DNA from: Corynebacterium amycolatum SK46
Lineage (GTDB): Bacteria > Actinomycetota > Actinomycetes > Mycobacteriales > Mycobacteriaceae
Direction: 5' to 3'
DNA: 64,000 nucleotides
NCBI RefSeq assembly: GCF_000173655.1
Contig: NZ_ABZU01000008.1
Coordinates: 50,759 to 114,758, forward strand
Below, piece by piece: positions 25,169 through 34,670 of the stretch (positions within the stretch are counted from its first letter, which is position 1; each line of letters starts with the position of its first letter). The translations under genes and the position numbers were made by a program. The notes beneath the pieces are model-generated. The model saw nothing but the letters and a program-made list of their open reading frames with translations. It did no database searches and was not told where the DNA came from.

Positions 25169-25705
25169 ATGCTATCCATGTCCTATTCACGGCCTACGAG
25201 ACGGCCCCTTATCGCCAGCGAAGCTCCACCTCGCCCTCCGCTGCGCCATATTATCGCCGCCTCGGTAGCCGTGAGCCTGCCGCTGATGACCCTGGCACTC
25301 ATCTCAACTTCTGTCTCTGACCTGCTATTTTTGCCCCCTATTGGCGCTGCCATGGCACTTATCGTCGGCGCACCGAACTTACCCCTGGCTCAGCCACGAA
25401 ATGTCGTGGTCGGACACCTCATCGGCTGCACGACTGGCATCGCAACTCTGCACATGTTGGGTTCGACCATCATTGCTGCAGCGGTTGCCGCCGGCGTTGC
25501 CTTCGCGCTCATGCTTCTTGCTCGCGCGGCTCACTCCCCTGCCACCGCTACCGCTATGGTCACCGTGCTAATGCCACACGGCCATGGGCTTGCCAACGAC
25601 TTCCGCTTCATAGGCTTCATTTTCGCTTCGTCAATCATGATCGTGGTGCTTGGCATCCTCGCAAATCGACTGCGCGGCCTTCGGTATCCCACCTACTGGT
25701 GGTAG
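25169..25705 (+). CDS. HPP-family integral membrane protein
   Basis: Membrane protein of 178 residues with four to five hydrophobic segments. The family signature is FLPPIGAAMALIVGAPNLPL followed by AQPRNVVVGHLIGCTTG. HPP proteins are named for a conserved His-Pro-Pro motif. Here the matching motif reads LPPIGA, and a late MPHGHG segment supplies His residues. Some HPP members transport nitrite into plastids, but bacterial roles are little known. The start could be ATG 25169 or ATG 25178. It is followed by the NeuD-type acetyltransferase on the same strand, 49 bp away. Confidence 0.82.
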   Translation: MLSMSYSRPTRRPLIASEAPPRPPLRHIIAASVAVSLPLMTLALISTSVSDLLFLPPIGAAMALIVGAPNLPLAQPRNVVVGHLIGCTTGIATLHMLGSTIIAAAVAAGVAFALMLLARAAHSPATATAMVTVLMPHGHGLANDFRFIGFIFASSIMIVVLGILANRLRGLRYPTYWW

Positions 25706-25754
25706 GTGGATTCGAGGTCACGCACTCCAGCTAAATACGGCTATCGGTGGGATA

Positions 25755-26459
25755 ATGACACTCATGCCAAAGCAGTGGATTAACAACACGACGACCGAAA
25801 AGATTGTCATCGTCGGCGCTGGTGGTTTTGGGCGAAACGTGGTCAGCTTCATTAAGGACATCAATGACTACGCAGAGGCCAACGGCCTACCACCGCAGTG
25901 GGAAATCCTAGGCATTATCGATGATGGCACCCCGGATATGACCTTTTTCCACCAAATGGGCGTGCAGTTTTTGGGCAAAACCGAAATCCTCGCGGACTTG
26001 CCCGAGGGGGTCTACTACACCGTCGCAATCGGCAGCGGCGCTGCTCGACGTTCGATTGCGCAACGCGCAGATGCCGAAGGGCTCGTGCCTGCAACTCTGG
26101 TCCACCCAGACACCAGCATTGGCGCGCTGGTCACGCTCGGCGAGGGCACGGTCATCTGTCCCGGAGCGCGCCTGACCTGCAATATTGAGGTTGGCAAGCA
26201 CGCCCAAATCAATATGAATGTCACAATCGGCCACGATGCGGTGCTGCGGGACTACTGCACAATCTTCCCGCTCAATGCCGTGTCGGGCTTTGTCACGCTT
26301 GGCGAGGCCTGCACACTAGGAGCCAACTCCGTAATCAACCCCGGCCTCACCGTCGGCGAGGGAGCGTACATCGGATCCGGAGCCGCAGTTACCAGAGACG
26401 TCGATGACTACACCGTTGTCGCCGGTGTTCCCGCAGGCGTGATTAAGAACCTGCGCTAG
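25755..26459 (+). CDS. PglD/NeuD-type sugar O/N-acetyltransferase
   Basis: Acetyltransferase of 234 residues. The N-terminal Rossmann-like domain (KIVIVGAGGFGRNVVSFIKD) binds the UDP-sugar. The C-terminal left-handed beta-helix of hexapeptide repeats ends in VVAGVPAGVIKNL. The catalytic-base region NMNVTIGHDAVLRDYCTI carries the His-Asp pair typical of PglD. PglD acetylates the 4-amino group of UDP-4-amino-sugars to give UDP-diacetylbacillosamine. The neighbouring dehydratase and aminotransferase supply such a substrate. The ATG at 25755 is used, and ATG 25764 (11 nt after GGTGGG) is an alternative. Its end overlaps the convergent phosphoglycosyl transferase by 17 bp. Confidence 0.88.
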   Translation: MTLMPKQWINNTTTEKIVIVGAGGFGRNVVSFIKDINDYAEANGLPPQWEILGIIDDGTPDMTFFHQMGVQFLGKTEILADLPEGVYYTVAIGSGAARRSIAQRADAEGLVPATLVHPDTSIGALVTLGEGTVICPGARLTCNIEVGKHAQINMNVTIGHDAVLRDYCTIFPLNAVSGFVTLGEACTLGANSVINPGLTVGEGAYIGSGAAVTRDVDDYTVVAGVPAGVIKNLR

Positions 26460-27108
26460 CCGAGACGTCCTTATCCGACGACTGCTTATCCGACGAACCG
26501 GTGAACTCGGTCATGGTCACTTGCCCCTCTTCTGAGATGCCTTCACGCTTGAGCACCACCAAGATTGTGTCGAGGAGAATCTTCGCATCGAGCAGTAGCG
26601 ACCAATTATCCACGTACTGCACGTCGTACTCGAAACGCTCTTCCCAGGTGATGCCATTGCGGCCCGACACCTGGGCAAGCCCCGTAATTCCCGGTGGCAC
26701 CTCATGGCGGCGTGCTTGGCGCGGCGAATAGCGCTCCAGGTACTTCATGCGCAGCGGGCGCGGGCCAACGAGGCTCATATCGCCACGCAGAACGTTAAAG
26801 AGCTCCGGGAGCTCGTCCAAGCTTGTGGACCGAAGGAATTTTCCTACCTCCGTGAGGCGGGACGCATCGTCGACAAGCCCCTTTGCCGGGTTGACGTGGT
26901 GCATCGTCCGAAACTTGAGGATATTAAACGGCTCACCATCCTGGCCCGGGCGTTCCTGACGGAATAGGACTGGCTTCCCCATGGAAAGCCGCACTGCCAG
27001 CGCCGTAGCGCCCATGACTGGCGACAGCACAATCAGACCTGCTGCAGATGCCACGATGTCGACGCCACGCTTAATTACCCGTTGCGCGCGGATGCTCGGT
27101 GAATCCAT
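26443..27108 (-). CDS. PglC-type monotopic phosphoglycosyl transferase
   Basis: Enzyme of 221 residues that transfers a phospho-sugar from a UDP-sugar onto polyprenyl phosphate, starting lipid-linked glycan assembly. It has a single re-entrant hydrophobic helix (VDIVASAAGLIVLSPVMGATALA, residues about 16-38). The markers FRQERPG and FNILKFRTM follow, then the Asp-Glu catalytic pair in LRSTSLDELPELFNVLRGDM with SLVGPRP. The size is that of PglC, without the long membrane domain of WbaP. The C-terminus has a Ser/Asp-rich tail. It is the last gene of the minus-strand glycan operon, 10 bp after the candidate polymerase. Confidence 0.92.
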   Translation of the reverse strand: MDSPSIRAQRVIKRGVDIVASAAGLIVLSPVMGATALAVRLSMGKPVLFRQERPGQDGEPFNILKFRTMHHVNPAKGLVDDASRLTEVGKFLRSTSLDELPELFNVLRGDMSLVGPRPLRMKYLERYSPRQARRHEVPPGITGLAQVSGRNGITWEERFEYDVQYVDNWSLLLDAKILLDTILVVLKREGISEEGQVTMTEFTGSSDKQSSDKDVSASAGS

Positions 27109-27118
27109 TGGTTATCTC

Positions 27119-28795
27119 CTACTTTTCGTTGAACATTTCGCGCAGAAGCTTTTCGGCACGCGCATCGACTTCCGCATTGGAACGGTTCCTGACCAGCCAA
27201 CCGATCACACCCACTGCACCGGCCGCGGCAAACGACGCTGCCGCAACGCGCAGTTTCTTGTTGTCATTCTTGTTGTCAGGCGCACTTTGCTTGACGACGG
27301 CCACCGCTGGCTCCGGCTCCGGCACAACCGGCTCCGCGGTATCGGTGACCATAACCGGCTCGGGCAGGGATTCACGCTCAGTTTCAAAGTCAAGCGAGAT
27401 ATCGTCCTGCGAGTGAACCTCAGTGTCGGTGTCGGTGGCGGCATCGGTATCAGCTTCTGCTGCGACCGCTGGCTTAGGACCACGAACTGCAGCCACTGCC
27501 CAGAGAACAATGGCAACAAAGGCGACAACTGCAATCTCCAGGATGATTCGGGGGAAGGAGCGGTACCAGTAAATGTGCAGGCCACCCCACACCATGTCGC
27601 CCAAGCCTGATGCGAAGGTGACTGCCGAAATAAAGAGCGCTACTGCCCCCCAGTGCTTTTCAAGCTCGGCATAGCCACGTGCCATTGCCCAGTTCAACAA
27701 CGCGAGGAACGCGCCAACAGCCAATGCACCGATAACGACGGCGGAGACACCACCCATCCAGTACCACTCGCCGGTGGCATTTGCCGCCACTGAATACCAG
27801 TCATACTTCGGGATTGCCTTCTCCGGCTTCCAGTACTTCACCAGCTCGTAGCCAAGCGCACGGGGCAAATCCCAGCTCTCCGGCGCAATCGGTGTGAGCG
27901 GGGTCAGCAGATTCTTAGCACCTTGAAATTCAAAGCGACCCTGCTCATGAAGATCGAGAAGATTAGCGAAAGTGACAAAGGGATCGGTCAGCGACTCAAG
28001 ACCAGTGCGGTTTGCAGAATTTCCCTTACTAATGCTCTCCTGGTGCGCCTTACGCAGAATCGAAAAGACCATCAACGCTGCAGGACCAGCAAGAATGGTA
28101 AGCAGCTTGATCCACATTCCCTGGAAGCGAATGGAAAACATGAGCAGCAGGCCGAGGCCGAGCGCGGCGATACGCAGTCGACCCTGACCACTGTGAATCT
28201 GCAGAACATAAACCGCGGCCATGGCAACGACTACGGGAAATGACAGCCACAGCCAGACCTTTGACCGCGACCACCATGCCCCCATTGCAGTCAGGAAAAC
28301 GCCTGCGACGGCAATGCTTTCAACGATGATTCCTGGAAGCAACTCGGAGCTGCGAATGGTATATCCCAACGCAAACAAGACAATGCCAATTACGCTGTAT
28401 AGATAGGCTCCCGGAAGCACCACTTTGCCGCGACGAAACTCCCTGGCAGCACGCCACGACAGCGAACAGGCGACATAAGTCAGAAAAAAGGTCAGTGCCA
28501 CCGCCCCGCGGAGTGCATCCGAAGTAATGCGGTTGTCATCCCACGCAACATATGCGGGATAACCTGCAGTAAAAAGCGTGACCAGCGCGAAAACGCCCAG
28601 TGGAGTGATTGTTCGGCCACCACTTCCGATGAACGCCCGCAGGCAAAACAGCGCAAGCAGCACAGTGCCGATTTGAGCGCCCTGCAGCGGATCCGACCAC
28701 AGTGCAACAAGCAGAATGGTGAGGCCCCAAATGACTTCCTCAACGACAATCATTTTGGCGACCGAATTAATCCACTTATCGAGCGTTTTCGTCAT
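27119..28795 (-). CDS. Multi-pass membrane protein, candidate glycan polymerase (Wzy-like)
   Basis: Protein of 558 residues with about ten membrane segments in the first 430 residues. One larger extracytoplasmic loop (residues about 260-340) contains GKGNS/TGLESLTDPF and several Trp/Tyr. An acidic Pro/Asp/Glu-rich cytoplasmic linker, a further hydrophobic segment and a charged tail follow. Wzy polymerases are poorly conserved, and the call rests on topology and on lying between an aminotransferase, a GT4 transferase, a flippase and a PglC-type initiator. The start overlaps the aminotransferase stop by 4 bp (ATGA), which supports translational coupling. Another membrane role in glycan transfer is possible. 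Confidence 0.65.
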   Translation of the reverse strand: MTKTLDKWINSVAKMIVVEEVIWGLTILLVALWSDPLQGAQIGTVLLALFCLRAFIGSGGRTITPLGVFALVTLFTAGYPAYVAWDDNRITSDALRGAVALTFFLTYVACSLSWRAAREFRRGKVVLPGAYLYSVIGIVLFALGYTIRSSELLPGIIVESIAVAGVFLTAMGAWWSRSKVWLWLSFPVVVAMAAVYVLQIHSGQGRLRIAALGLGLLLMFSIRFQGMWIKLLTILAGPAALMVFSILRKAHQESISKGNSANRTGLESLTDPFVTFANLLDLHEQGRFEFQGAKNLLTPLTPIAPESWDLPRALGYELVKYWKPEKAIPKYDWYSVAANATGEWYWMGGVSAVVIGALAVGAFLALLNWAMARGYAELEKHWGAVALFISAVTFASGLGDMVWGGLHIYWYRSFPRIILEIAVVAFVAIVLWAVAAVRGPKPAVAAEADTDAATDTDTEVHSQDDISLDFETERESLPEPVMVTDTAEPVVPEPEPAVAVVKQSAPDNKNDNKKLRVAAASFAAAGAVGVIGWLVRNRSNAEVDARAEKLLREMFNEK

Positions 28796-29970
28796 CCCAG
28801 CACTTCCTTCAAAACACCAATCACCCGCGCAACGTCGTCATCGTCCAGCGCCGGACCACTAGGAAGAGTAATGCCACGGGAGAAAAGATTCTCAGCGGTA
28901 CCGTTGATGCTGGCTCGTGCGCCCTCATATACCGGCTGTAGGTGCATCGGCTTCCACAGGTGACGAGCCTCGATATTGGCCTCACCCAGCGCCGCAATCA
29001 CGCCGTCCGGGCTCAGCACGCCCTTATCGACAGCCTCCTGTGGCAGCACAATCGAGGTCAGCCAGCAGTTCTCGGTGAAACGCTCGTCGGAGTCAGAGAG
29101 CAAGCGAGTACCTTTACCAGGGGCATCGTCGTCAAGCGAGGCGAGCAGATCTATGTACGCATCGCGAATCTGGCGACGGCGAGCAATCATGTCGTCCAGA
29201 CGCGAGTGCTGCGCACGCCCCAGGGCGGCGAGCAGATTGGAAAGGCGGTAGTTGTAGCCGATTTCGGTGTGTTCGTACCAAGCGACGGGCTGACGCGCCT
29301 GCGTGGACAGGTAGCGCGCGCGGGCGATGAGGTCGGCATCGTTTGACAACAGCATGCCACCGCCGGAGGTGGTCATAATCTTGTTACCGTTGAAGGACAG
29401 CGCAGCAGCGCGGCCAAAACTGCCGGCCGGCTGACCATCGACGCTGGCACCGAGAGCCTCGGCGGCGTCCTCGATGAGCGCGATGCCGAGTTCCTCCAGG
29501 CGCGGCGCGAAGGCCGGGTAGTCAGCGCAGCGGCCGAAGAGGTCCACGATCATCACGCCGGGAACGTTCTTGCCCTCGGCAAGCAGCTCATCGACGGTGC
29601 GAAGCAGCAGCTCAGGGTCGATGTTTCCGTCCTCCGCGGCATCGACAAACACTGGCGTAGCGCCGACGTAAGCAATGGCGTTGGTCGTGGCCGCGAAGGT
29701 CATGGTGGACACTGGGATGTAGTCACCTTCACCGATACCCAGCGCGAGCAGCGCCAAGTGCAGGCCAGCGGTGCCGGAAGACAGCGCGAGCGCGTGGTCG
29801 ACACCGCAACGCTTGGCGATCTCAGCTTCAAACGCGTCTACCTCGGGACCCAACGGAGCCACCCAACCAGAGTGGAGTGCACGAACGACGGCCTGCTCTT
29901 CTACTTCGGTGACAGTGGCGAGCGAAAGAAAGATCCGCTCATTGGGCTTGTTAGCGTCGGCGTTAGTCAT
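28792..29970 (-). CDS. DegT/DnrJ/EryC1/StrS (PglE-like) sugar aminotransferase
   Basis: PLP enzyme of 392 residues that transfers an amino group to a 4-keto (or 3-keto) nucleotide sugar. The internal-aldimine Lys is in LSFNGNKIMTTSGGGML. The family blocks HALALSSGTAGLHLALLAL, PVSTMTFAATTNAIAYVGATPVFVD, and EDAAEALGA are all present. In the UDP-bacillosamine pathway PglE uses the 4-keto sugar made by PglF. The PglF-like gene of this operon makes that product. It overlaps the downstream membrane protein by 4 bp and shares its terminal base with the upstream GT4 gene. Confidence 0.93.
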   Translation of the reverse strand: MTNADANKPNERIFLSLATVTEVEEQAVVRALHSGWVAPLGPEVDAFEAEIAKRCGVDHALALSSGTAGLHLALLALGIGEGDYIPVSTMTFAATTNAIAYVGATPVFVDAAEDGNIDPELLLRTVDELLAEGKNVPGVMIVDLFGRCADYPAFAPRLEELGIALIEDAAEALGASVDGQPAGSFGRAAALSFNGNKIMTTSGGGMLLSNDADLIARARYLSTQARQPVAWYEHTEIGYNYRLSNLLAALGRAQHSRLDDMIARRRQIRDAYIDLLASLDDDAPGKGTRLLSDSDERFTENCWLTSIVLPQEAVDKGVLSPDGVIAALGEANIEARHLWKPMHLQPVYEGARASINGTAENLFSRGITLPSGPALDDDDVARVIGVLKEVLG

Positions 29971-31160
29971 TACTTCTGAACCTTTCGGACACGGTTGAGC
30001 ACCTCAATGAGCTGGTTGTACAGGCTGTCACGAGCAAAACGCTTCTCACCCAGTTCGCGGTTGCGCTGTCCGGCTGCACGCATCTCATCGCGGTCGGAGA
30101 TAATCTCAGCAAATCGCTTGGCCGCGGTCGGAATATCGCGCGAGAGACGCCAACCGGCGTCGTGCTCGGTCGCGGCTTCCTCCAGCCAGCCACCGTGGTT
30201 GAACACAACCGGACGCGATGCGGCCATGGCATCGAAGACCTTGTTCAGGGAATTGCCCTCCAAGCAGGGGTCATCGCGCAGCGGCGATAGCGCGATATCG
30301 GCGGCGGAGACATACTTGGCGACATCTTCCTTCGGCTGACGGCCAAGGAACATCGCATCGGCATCGAGGCCAGCGTTCTTGGCACGCTGGTACAACGCGT
30401 CTGAGTCGCTTCCCTGCCCCAGCAGTACAAAGCGCACGTTCTCCACGCCATCACGACGCAACTGCGCCGCCAGATCCACAAGCCACTCCAGCTGGTAGGA
30501 CATGCCAAAACCACCGGCGTAGACTGCTACGATGTCATCGCCCCAGCCCTGCTCCTTGCGGAAAGCCGCGCGCTGCTCAGCCGGAACATCAAAGCGCTCA
30601 AAGTCCGACGCATTCGGAATCACGGTCACGCGCTTCTTCGGCGCCACTTCCTTAACACCATCGGCCATTGACGGCGACAGCGCCACGACCTCGCTCGATG
30701 CCGCATAAAATGCCTTCTCCAGCTGCTTGGCCAGGAATATCGCCACCGGATTATTGAGGTAGCCCAACTTGATTGGCACCTCTGGCCACAGGTCACGGAT
30801 CTCCGCCACCAACGGCGCACGCTGGGTAAACTTCGCCACAATTCCCGGAACCGCCACAGTCAGCGGAGTCGAGGAGGCGTAAATCACGTCGGCAGGCACA
30901 CGGGCAGCAACCGCGGAAGCGCGCACCAGGAAGTTGAAGAAACTGACGATGCGCTCGCGCTTCGACATTTCATTGCGGTACGGAATCGCTAGACGACGCA
31001 CGTGGATGCCATCAACAGTTTTATCCATGGCCTCATCGCGACCACAGATCATTGTCACCTCGTGGCCTGCGGCGGCCATTCGGCGGGCGAACTCGTAGGG
31101 GCGGGAACCACCCGGCTCACCGGGGAGAACAAAGTACTGGTGGATATAAGTGATTCGCAT
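29970..31160 (-). CDS. GT4-family glycosyltransferase
   Basis: GT-B glycosyltransferase of 396 residues. The N-terminal acceptor domain starts MRITYIHQYFVLPGEPGGSRPYEFAR, and the C-terminal donor domain has VAVYAGGFGMSYQLEWLVD. The glutamate-containing donor loop is CLEGNSLNKVFDAMAASRPVVF, the WbuB/ExoL-like form of the EX7E motif. It should add the second or a later sugar to the lipid-linked unit started by the PglC-like enzyme, in the cytoplasm at the membrane. Donor and acceptor cannot be told from sequence. It lies between the flippase (4-bp gap) and the aminotransferase. Confidence 0.9.
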   Translation of the reverse strand: MRITYIHQYFVLPGEPGGSRPYEFARRMAAAGHEVTMICGRDEAMDKTVDGIHVRRLAIPYRNEMSKRERIVSFFNFLVRASAVAARVPADVIYASSTPLTVAVPGIVAKFTQRAPLVAEIRDLWPEVPIKLGYLNNPVAIFLAKQLEKAFYAASSEVVALSPSMADGVKEVAPKKRVTVIPNASDFERFDVPAEQRAAFRKEQGWGDDIVAVYAGGFGMSYQLEWLVDLAAQLRRDGVENVRFVLLGQGSDSDALYQRAKNAGLDADAMFLGRQPKEDVAKYVSAADIALSPLRDDPCLEGNSLNKVFDAMAASRPVVFNHGGWLEEAATEHDAGWRLSRDIPTAAKRFAEIISDRDEMRAAGQRNRELGEKRFARDSLYNQLIEVLNRVRKVQK

Positions 31161-31163
31161 TGT

Positions 31164-32408
31164 TTAGCTTTCCTCGATTACGTCGACGGGGAGTTCTTCG
31201 TTGGTGGTTGATGGATTTTTCGGGCCTCCGCTCGGCTGCATCAGCGCCACTGCTGCAACAACGGCTGCTGCAAAGTAGACAATTGCGCTGGTCCACGCGA
31301 GACCGAGGGCGTCTCCGAGAAGAATGCCAATTGGGTAACAAATGACAGCGATAACGGCGGAAATGAGCTCCACTCGGCCAATTCGACGGGGATTGTCGCT
31401 GCCGAGAATTTCACCGCACAGGTGTCGGTAGCAGCCGAGCACCACGGCCGCGATAGTCAGTGGCAACACCAACTCCCGGGCAGGCTCAAACTCATGGCCG
31501 AATACCGGCACGATGAGGAAGTAGAGTGCCACGCCACCGAGCGCACCAAGCGCACCGTACGCTGCAGTGACTATGCCAAGGTGTCGGAGCACACGAGACG
31601 GGGTGAGTTCGCGACCCCTCTGGTCGCTGGTGCGCTGATCGGCGACTGACTGCGCGATCCAGTACAGCGGTTCCGTCGCCGTCGCTACGACTACAAATAG
31701 ACCTAACGACGCCGGTGAGGCCAGCGCCGGCAGCAAAACGCGACCCAAGCGTGTGGTCGTCAGCGGTCCCAGGCCCGATGCGATGAATGGGGCATTTGTC
31801 CGAGCCGTCTCTACCACTCCGCCAACACGGGAATCGGTGTGTTTGCGTGACTTCGCTAGCGACCAGATTGCCAGTGGCAGTGCCGGGAAGATATAGGCCG
31901 CAGCCCACCAGCGCCAGTCCTCGACTCCGGCGAAATATAGCGCAGTGCTAATCAGCAGTACTGAGCCCTGGAAACCGACGAATACTGCGACGAAGAAAGA
32001 CACTCGATGGCGGCTGATAGCCATCGCACGAACCATGGAAAATGACACGGTAACCAAGGCGACAACGCCGGCCATTGCCGTCCACGGTCCGTAGACGACA
32101 CCTGCGATGGCACAGGCAATCAGAGCGACCACAGTCATGGCGAAACCACTCGGAATGAGACCGTGGTCGTAATCATCGCGGCGCAGCAAAAGCCGATCGG
32201 CCCCAAAGCCGACGAAGGGCGCCACAATATAGGCGAACTGCAAAACGGTAGCGACCTCGCCTCGACCGGCGGGCCCCAGCACTCGCGCGGAAAGAATACT
32301 GACCACAAAGGCGACGACTGCGGCGAGCGCTGAAGCTGCCGAAATCGTCGCAACTGTTCGAACTCTTTGCGCCAGCTGCCCGGAGTTAGAGGAGCTGGTG
32401 GTTGTCAC
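31164..32408 (-). CDS. Polysaccharide flippase (Wzx/MATE-like)
   Basis: Membrane protein of 414 residues with about twelve hydrophobic helices. The opening block VATISAASALAAVVAFVVSILSARVLGPAGRGEVATVLQFA resembles polysaccharide biosynthesis exporters of the MOP superfamily. It would move lipid-linked repeat units across the cytoplasmic membrane. The C-terminus is short and hydrophilic. It sits between the PglF-like dehydratase and the GT4 transferase, as in many Wzx/Wzy loci. Sequence conservation in this family is low, so the call depends on topology plus context. Confidence 0.82.
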   Translation of the reverse strand: MTTTSSSNSGQLAQRVRTVATISAASALAAVVAFVVSILSARVLGPAGRGEVATVLQFAYIVAPFVGFGADRLLLRRDDYDHGLIPSGFAMTVVALIACAIAGVVYGPWTAMAGVVALVTVSFSMVRAMAISRHRVSFFVAVFVGFQGSVLLISTALYFAGVEDWRWWAAAYIFPALPLAIWSLAKSRKHTDSRVGGVVETARTNAPFIASGLGPLTTTRLGRVLLPALASPASLGLFVVVATATEPLYWIAQSVADQRTSDQRGRELTPSRVLRHLGIVTAAYGALGALGGVALYFLIVPVFGHEFEPARELVLPLTIAAVVLGCYRHLCGEILGSDNPRRIGRVELISAVIAVICYPIGILLGDALGLAWTSAIVYFAAAVVAAVALMQPSGGPKNPSTTNEELPVDVIEES

Positions 32409-32426
32409 GGTGGGGAGTCATCCTAA

Positions 32427-34304
32427 CTATTTTGCTTTCGAGCTAGCGGTTGCAAGCGATTGTGCACCAGCGGGATACGCCGCAATACTGCTTTGCGCCC
32501 CACCGTGCTCTGCAAGCCAACGACGTGCAGCATCGTGATTATGTGTGCACGGGAGAATCCGCGAATTCAGCCGTTCCGGCTCAACACGTACCTCAGTGAT
32601 CAGCGGATGACGATCGCCAATCTTGGGAACCTCGCGGTCATCAACCAAGTCCTCGGAGATCTTCTCACCTTCGCGAAGGCCCGTGTAGACAATCTCTACG
32701 TCTGCGTCATGGAGCCTGATGAGGTTCTCCGCCAGCTCAGCAATCTTGACCGGCTTACCCATCTCCAGCACCAGAGTCTCACCGGACTCTGCAATAACGG
32801 TAGCCTGCAGCACCAGCTGCGATGCCTCCGGAATGGTCATGAAGTAGCGCTGAACGTCAGGGTGCGTCACCGTAACCGGGCCACCCTCTTCAATCTGACG
32901 CTGGAAAGTCGTAATGACCGAGCCACGCGAGCCAAACACGTTACCGAAGCGGACAGATGCCCAGACACCTTCATGAGTTTGCCCCATGTGCGCAGTCAGA
33001 CGTTCTGCGGCGCGCTTGGATTCACCCAGAATCGAGGCTGGGTTCGCAGCCTTGTCCGTGGAAATATTAATAACGGTTGACACATTGGCCGCAGCGGCTG
33101 CATCCAGGACGTTCTGGGTTCCGATGACATTGGTTTGCACTGCTTCTGCAGGGTAGCTCTCCAGCAGCGGCAGGTGCTTGAGAGCTGCAGCATGGTAGAC
33201 AACATCGGGCTTGCGCTCGGTGAAGATCTGCGTCAGCATCTCCGCGTCACGGATATCAGCCAGGACGGTATCGGAGCCGTCGAGAAGCGCCGAACCCGTC
33301 AGCGACAGCTGAGTGGCATGCAAGCCGCCCTCATCGCGGTCCAGCATGATAAGTTCTGCCGGCTCAAAACGGTGAACCTGTCGGCAGATCTCGGAACCGA
33401 TAGAACCGCCAGCGCCTGTGACCAGTACCTTCTTACCGCGAATAATGGAAGCGACCTTGGATTCATCCAGGTGCAGCGGCTGGCGGCCGATGAGGTCGGC
33501 GATGTTAATTTCGCGCACCTGCGAGGTAGCGACAGCGCCACGGTGGCGCGAGTACTCCTCCACCGGCGGCAGAATGAGCAGGCGCAGCGACGATTCCTCA
33601 CAGATGTGGTTGAGGACGTTGATGCATTCAGTGGACAGTGGCTCATCAGTCGCAATGATGACCGACTGCGCCGAAGTGCGCGATGCGACTTCGCCCAGCT
33701 GATTAATGCCACGAATCACGCGGAGACCATGGATACGAGAAATATGGTTCTCGCCGCTTTCTTCGGGATCGACGATTCCAACCAAGTGGAAGCGGTTCTC
33801 ACGGGAAATACCGGAATCCGTAAGGCTGTTGATAAAAAACTTGGCTCGACGGCCTGCACCGAGAACAATCAAGCGATCATCCGTCTGGCGGGTGCCAAAG
33901 TTATCGGTAATCCAGCGAGCGAGAGTTCGGGTATAGATACTTGCCAAAGTTGCGACACAGCCACCGGCGAACGGAACGTACCACGCAATTTCCGGGAAGG
34001 TCTTCAGGATTTGAGCCAAACCAGTGGCTGCGGTAGCGCCACCCATGCTGATGGTCAGCAGAACAATATCTTCAGTTCGACTGCCGGGCCATACGCGTTG
34101 CGGGTTGGTGTACTCCCCGAGCAGTAGGCCGAGCAGGACGATGACGACCACGGCGGCAGCGACAACCAAAAAGTTCGTGCCTGATATTTCAGAGAAAGAT
34201 ACCAATTCCCCGCGGACGATTCCGTTAGCGGCGGACAGCGCAACCAGCCAGGCGAGTACATCAAATACACACCAGGCGAGCTGCTTCCAGTCTCGGATAA
34301 ACAC
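32427..34304 (-). CDS. PglF/CapD/WbpM-type UDP-N-acetylglucosamine 4,6-dehydratase
   Basis: Protein of 625 residues with four N-terminal membrane segments (about residues 10-120), a first Rossmann-like domain (LIVLGAGRRAKFFINSL) and a C-terminal SDR catalytic domain. The catalytic domain has the NAD site VTGAGGSIGSEICRQV, VYHAAALKHLPLLE, NVIGTQNVLDAA and the NISTDKAANPASILGESKRA active-site block. As in WbpM/PglF, the usual SDR Tyr is replaced, here by Leu, before the GESK lysine. The enzyme makes UDP-4-keto-6-deoxy-GlcNAc, the first step to bacillosamine. It starts with GTG, with AAAAGG about 8 nt upstream. It is the first gene of the minus-strand glycan operon. Confidence 0.93.
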   Translation of the reverse strand: MFIRDWKQLAWCVFDVLAWLVALSAANGIVRGELVSFSEISGTNFLVVAAAVVVIVLLGLLLGEYTNPQRVWPGSRTEDIVLLTISMGGATAATGLAQILKTFPEIAWYVPFAGGCVATLASIYTRTLARWITDNFGTRQTDDRLIVLGAGRRAKFFINSLTDSGISRENRFHLVGIVDPEESGENHISRIHGLRVIRGINQLGEVASRTSAQSVIIATDEPLSTECINVLNHICEESSLRLLILPPVEEYSRHRGAVATSQVREINIADLIGRQPLHLDESKVASIIRGKKVLVTGAGGSIGSEICRQVHRFEPAELIMLDRDEGGLHATQLSLTGSALLDGSDTVLADIRDAEMLTQIFTERKPDVVYHAAALKHLPLLESYPAEAVQTNVIGTQNVLDAAAAANVSTVINISTDKAANPASILGESKRAAERLTAHMGQTHEGVWASVRFGNVFGSRGSVITTFQRQIEEGGPVTVTHPDVQRYFMTIPEASQLVLQATVIAESGETLVLEMGKPVKIAELAENLIRLHDADVEIVYTGLREGEKISEDLVDDREVPKIGDRHPLITEVRVEPERLNSRILPCTHNHDAARRWLAEHGGAQSSIAAYPAGAQSLATASSKAK

Positions 34305-34670
34305 TCTTATGCCTTTTATTGCTGGTTAAATTTTTCTACGCACAATGCGTTCCACAGGCTTGGCATACTATGCGATATAAACTACATTTACAGCTCCTAC
34401 TCCATAGGACTACCCCATCGTTCGGGTAGCCAAAAAGCCACCCTTTCCACCGATTATTCTCCCTGGTAAAACAATGTTTCACCAACTATTTACCGAAGCT
34501 TCAATCTGTTTACATTCACATAACTAGCTGTACAAACTAACTTCTAACGTAACCACTTCCTGACGATCGCAATTAATGCAAAATCACCTCGTTATTGAGA
34601 TGCTTATTCAAGGAAGTATTTGCGTGAATACTCAAACAATCGTTTTTGACAAAAGGGTTACACTTCCCCC
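34305..34670. other. AT-rich 366-bp intergenic control region between the glycan operon and the LCP gene
   Basis: This divergent region is clearly richer in A and T than the flanking genes and is expected to hold promoters for both directions. I see a TTGACA at 34646-34651, but the nearest -10-like TACACT is only 7 bp away. A TAGTAT-like element lies near 34366 on the minus side. No convincing gene or strong inverted repeat is visible. Confidence 0.55.
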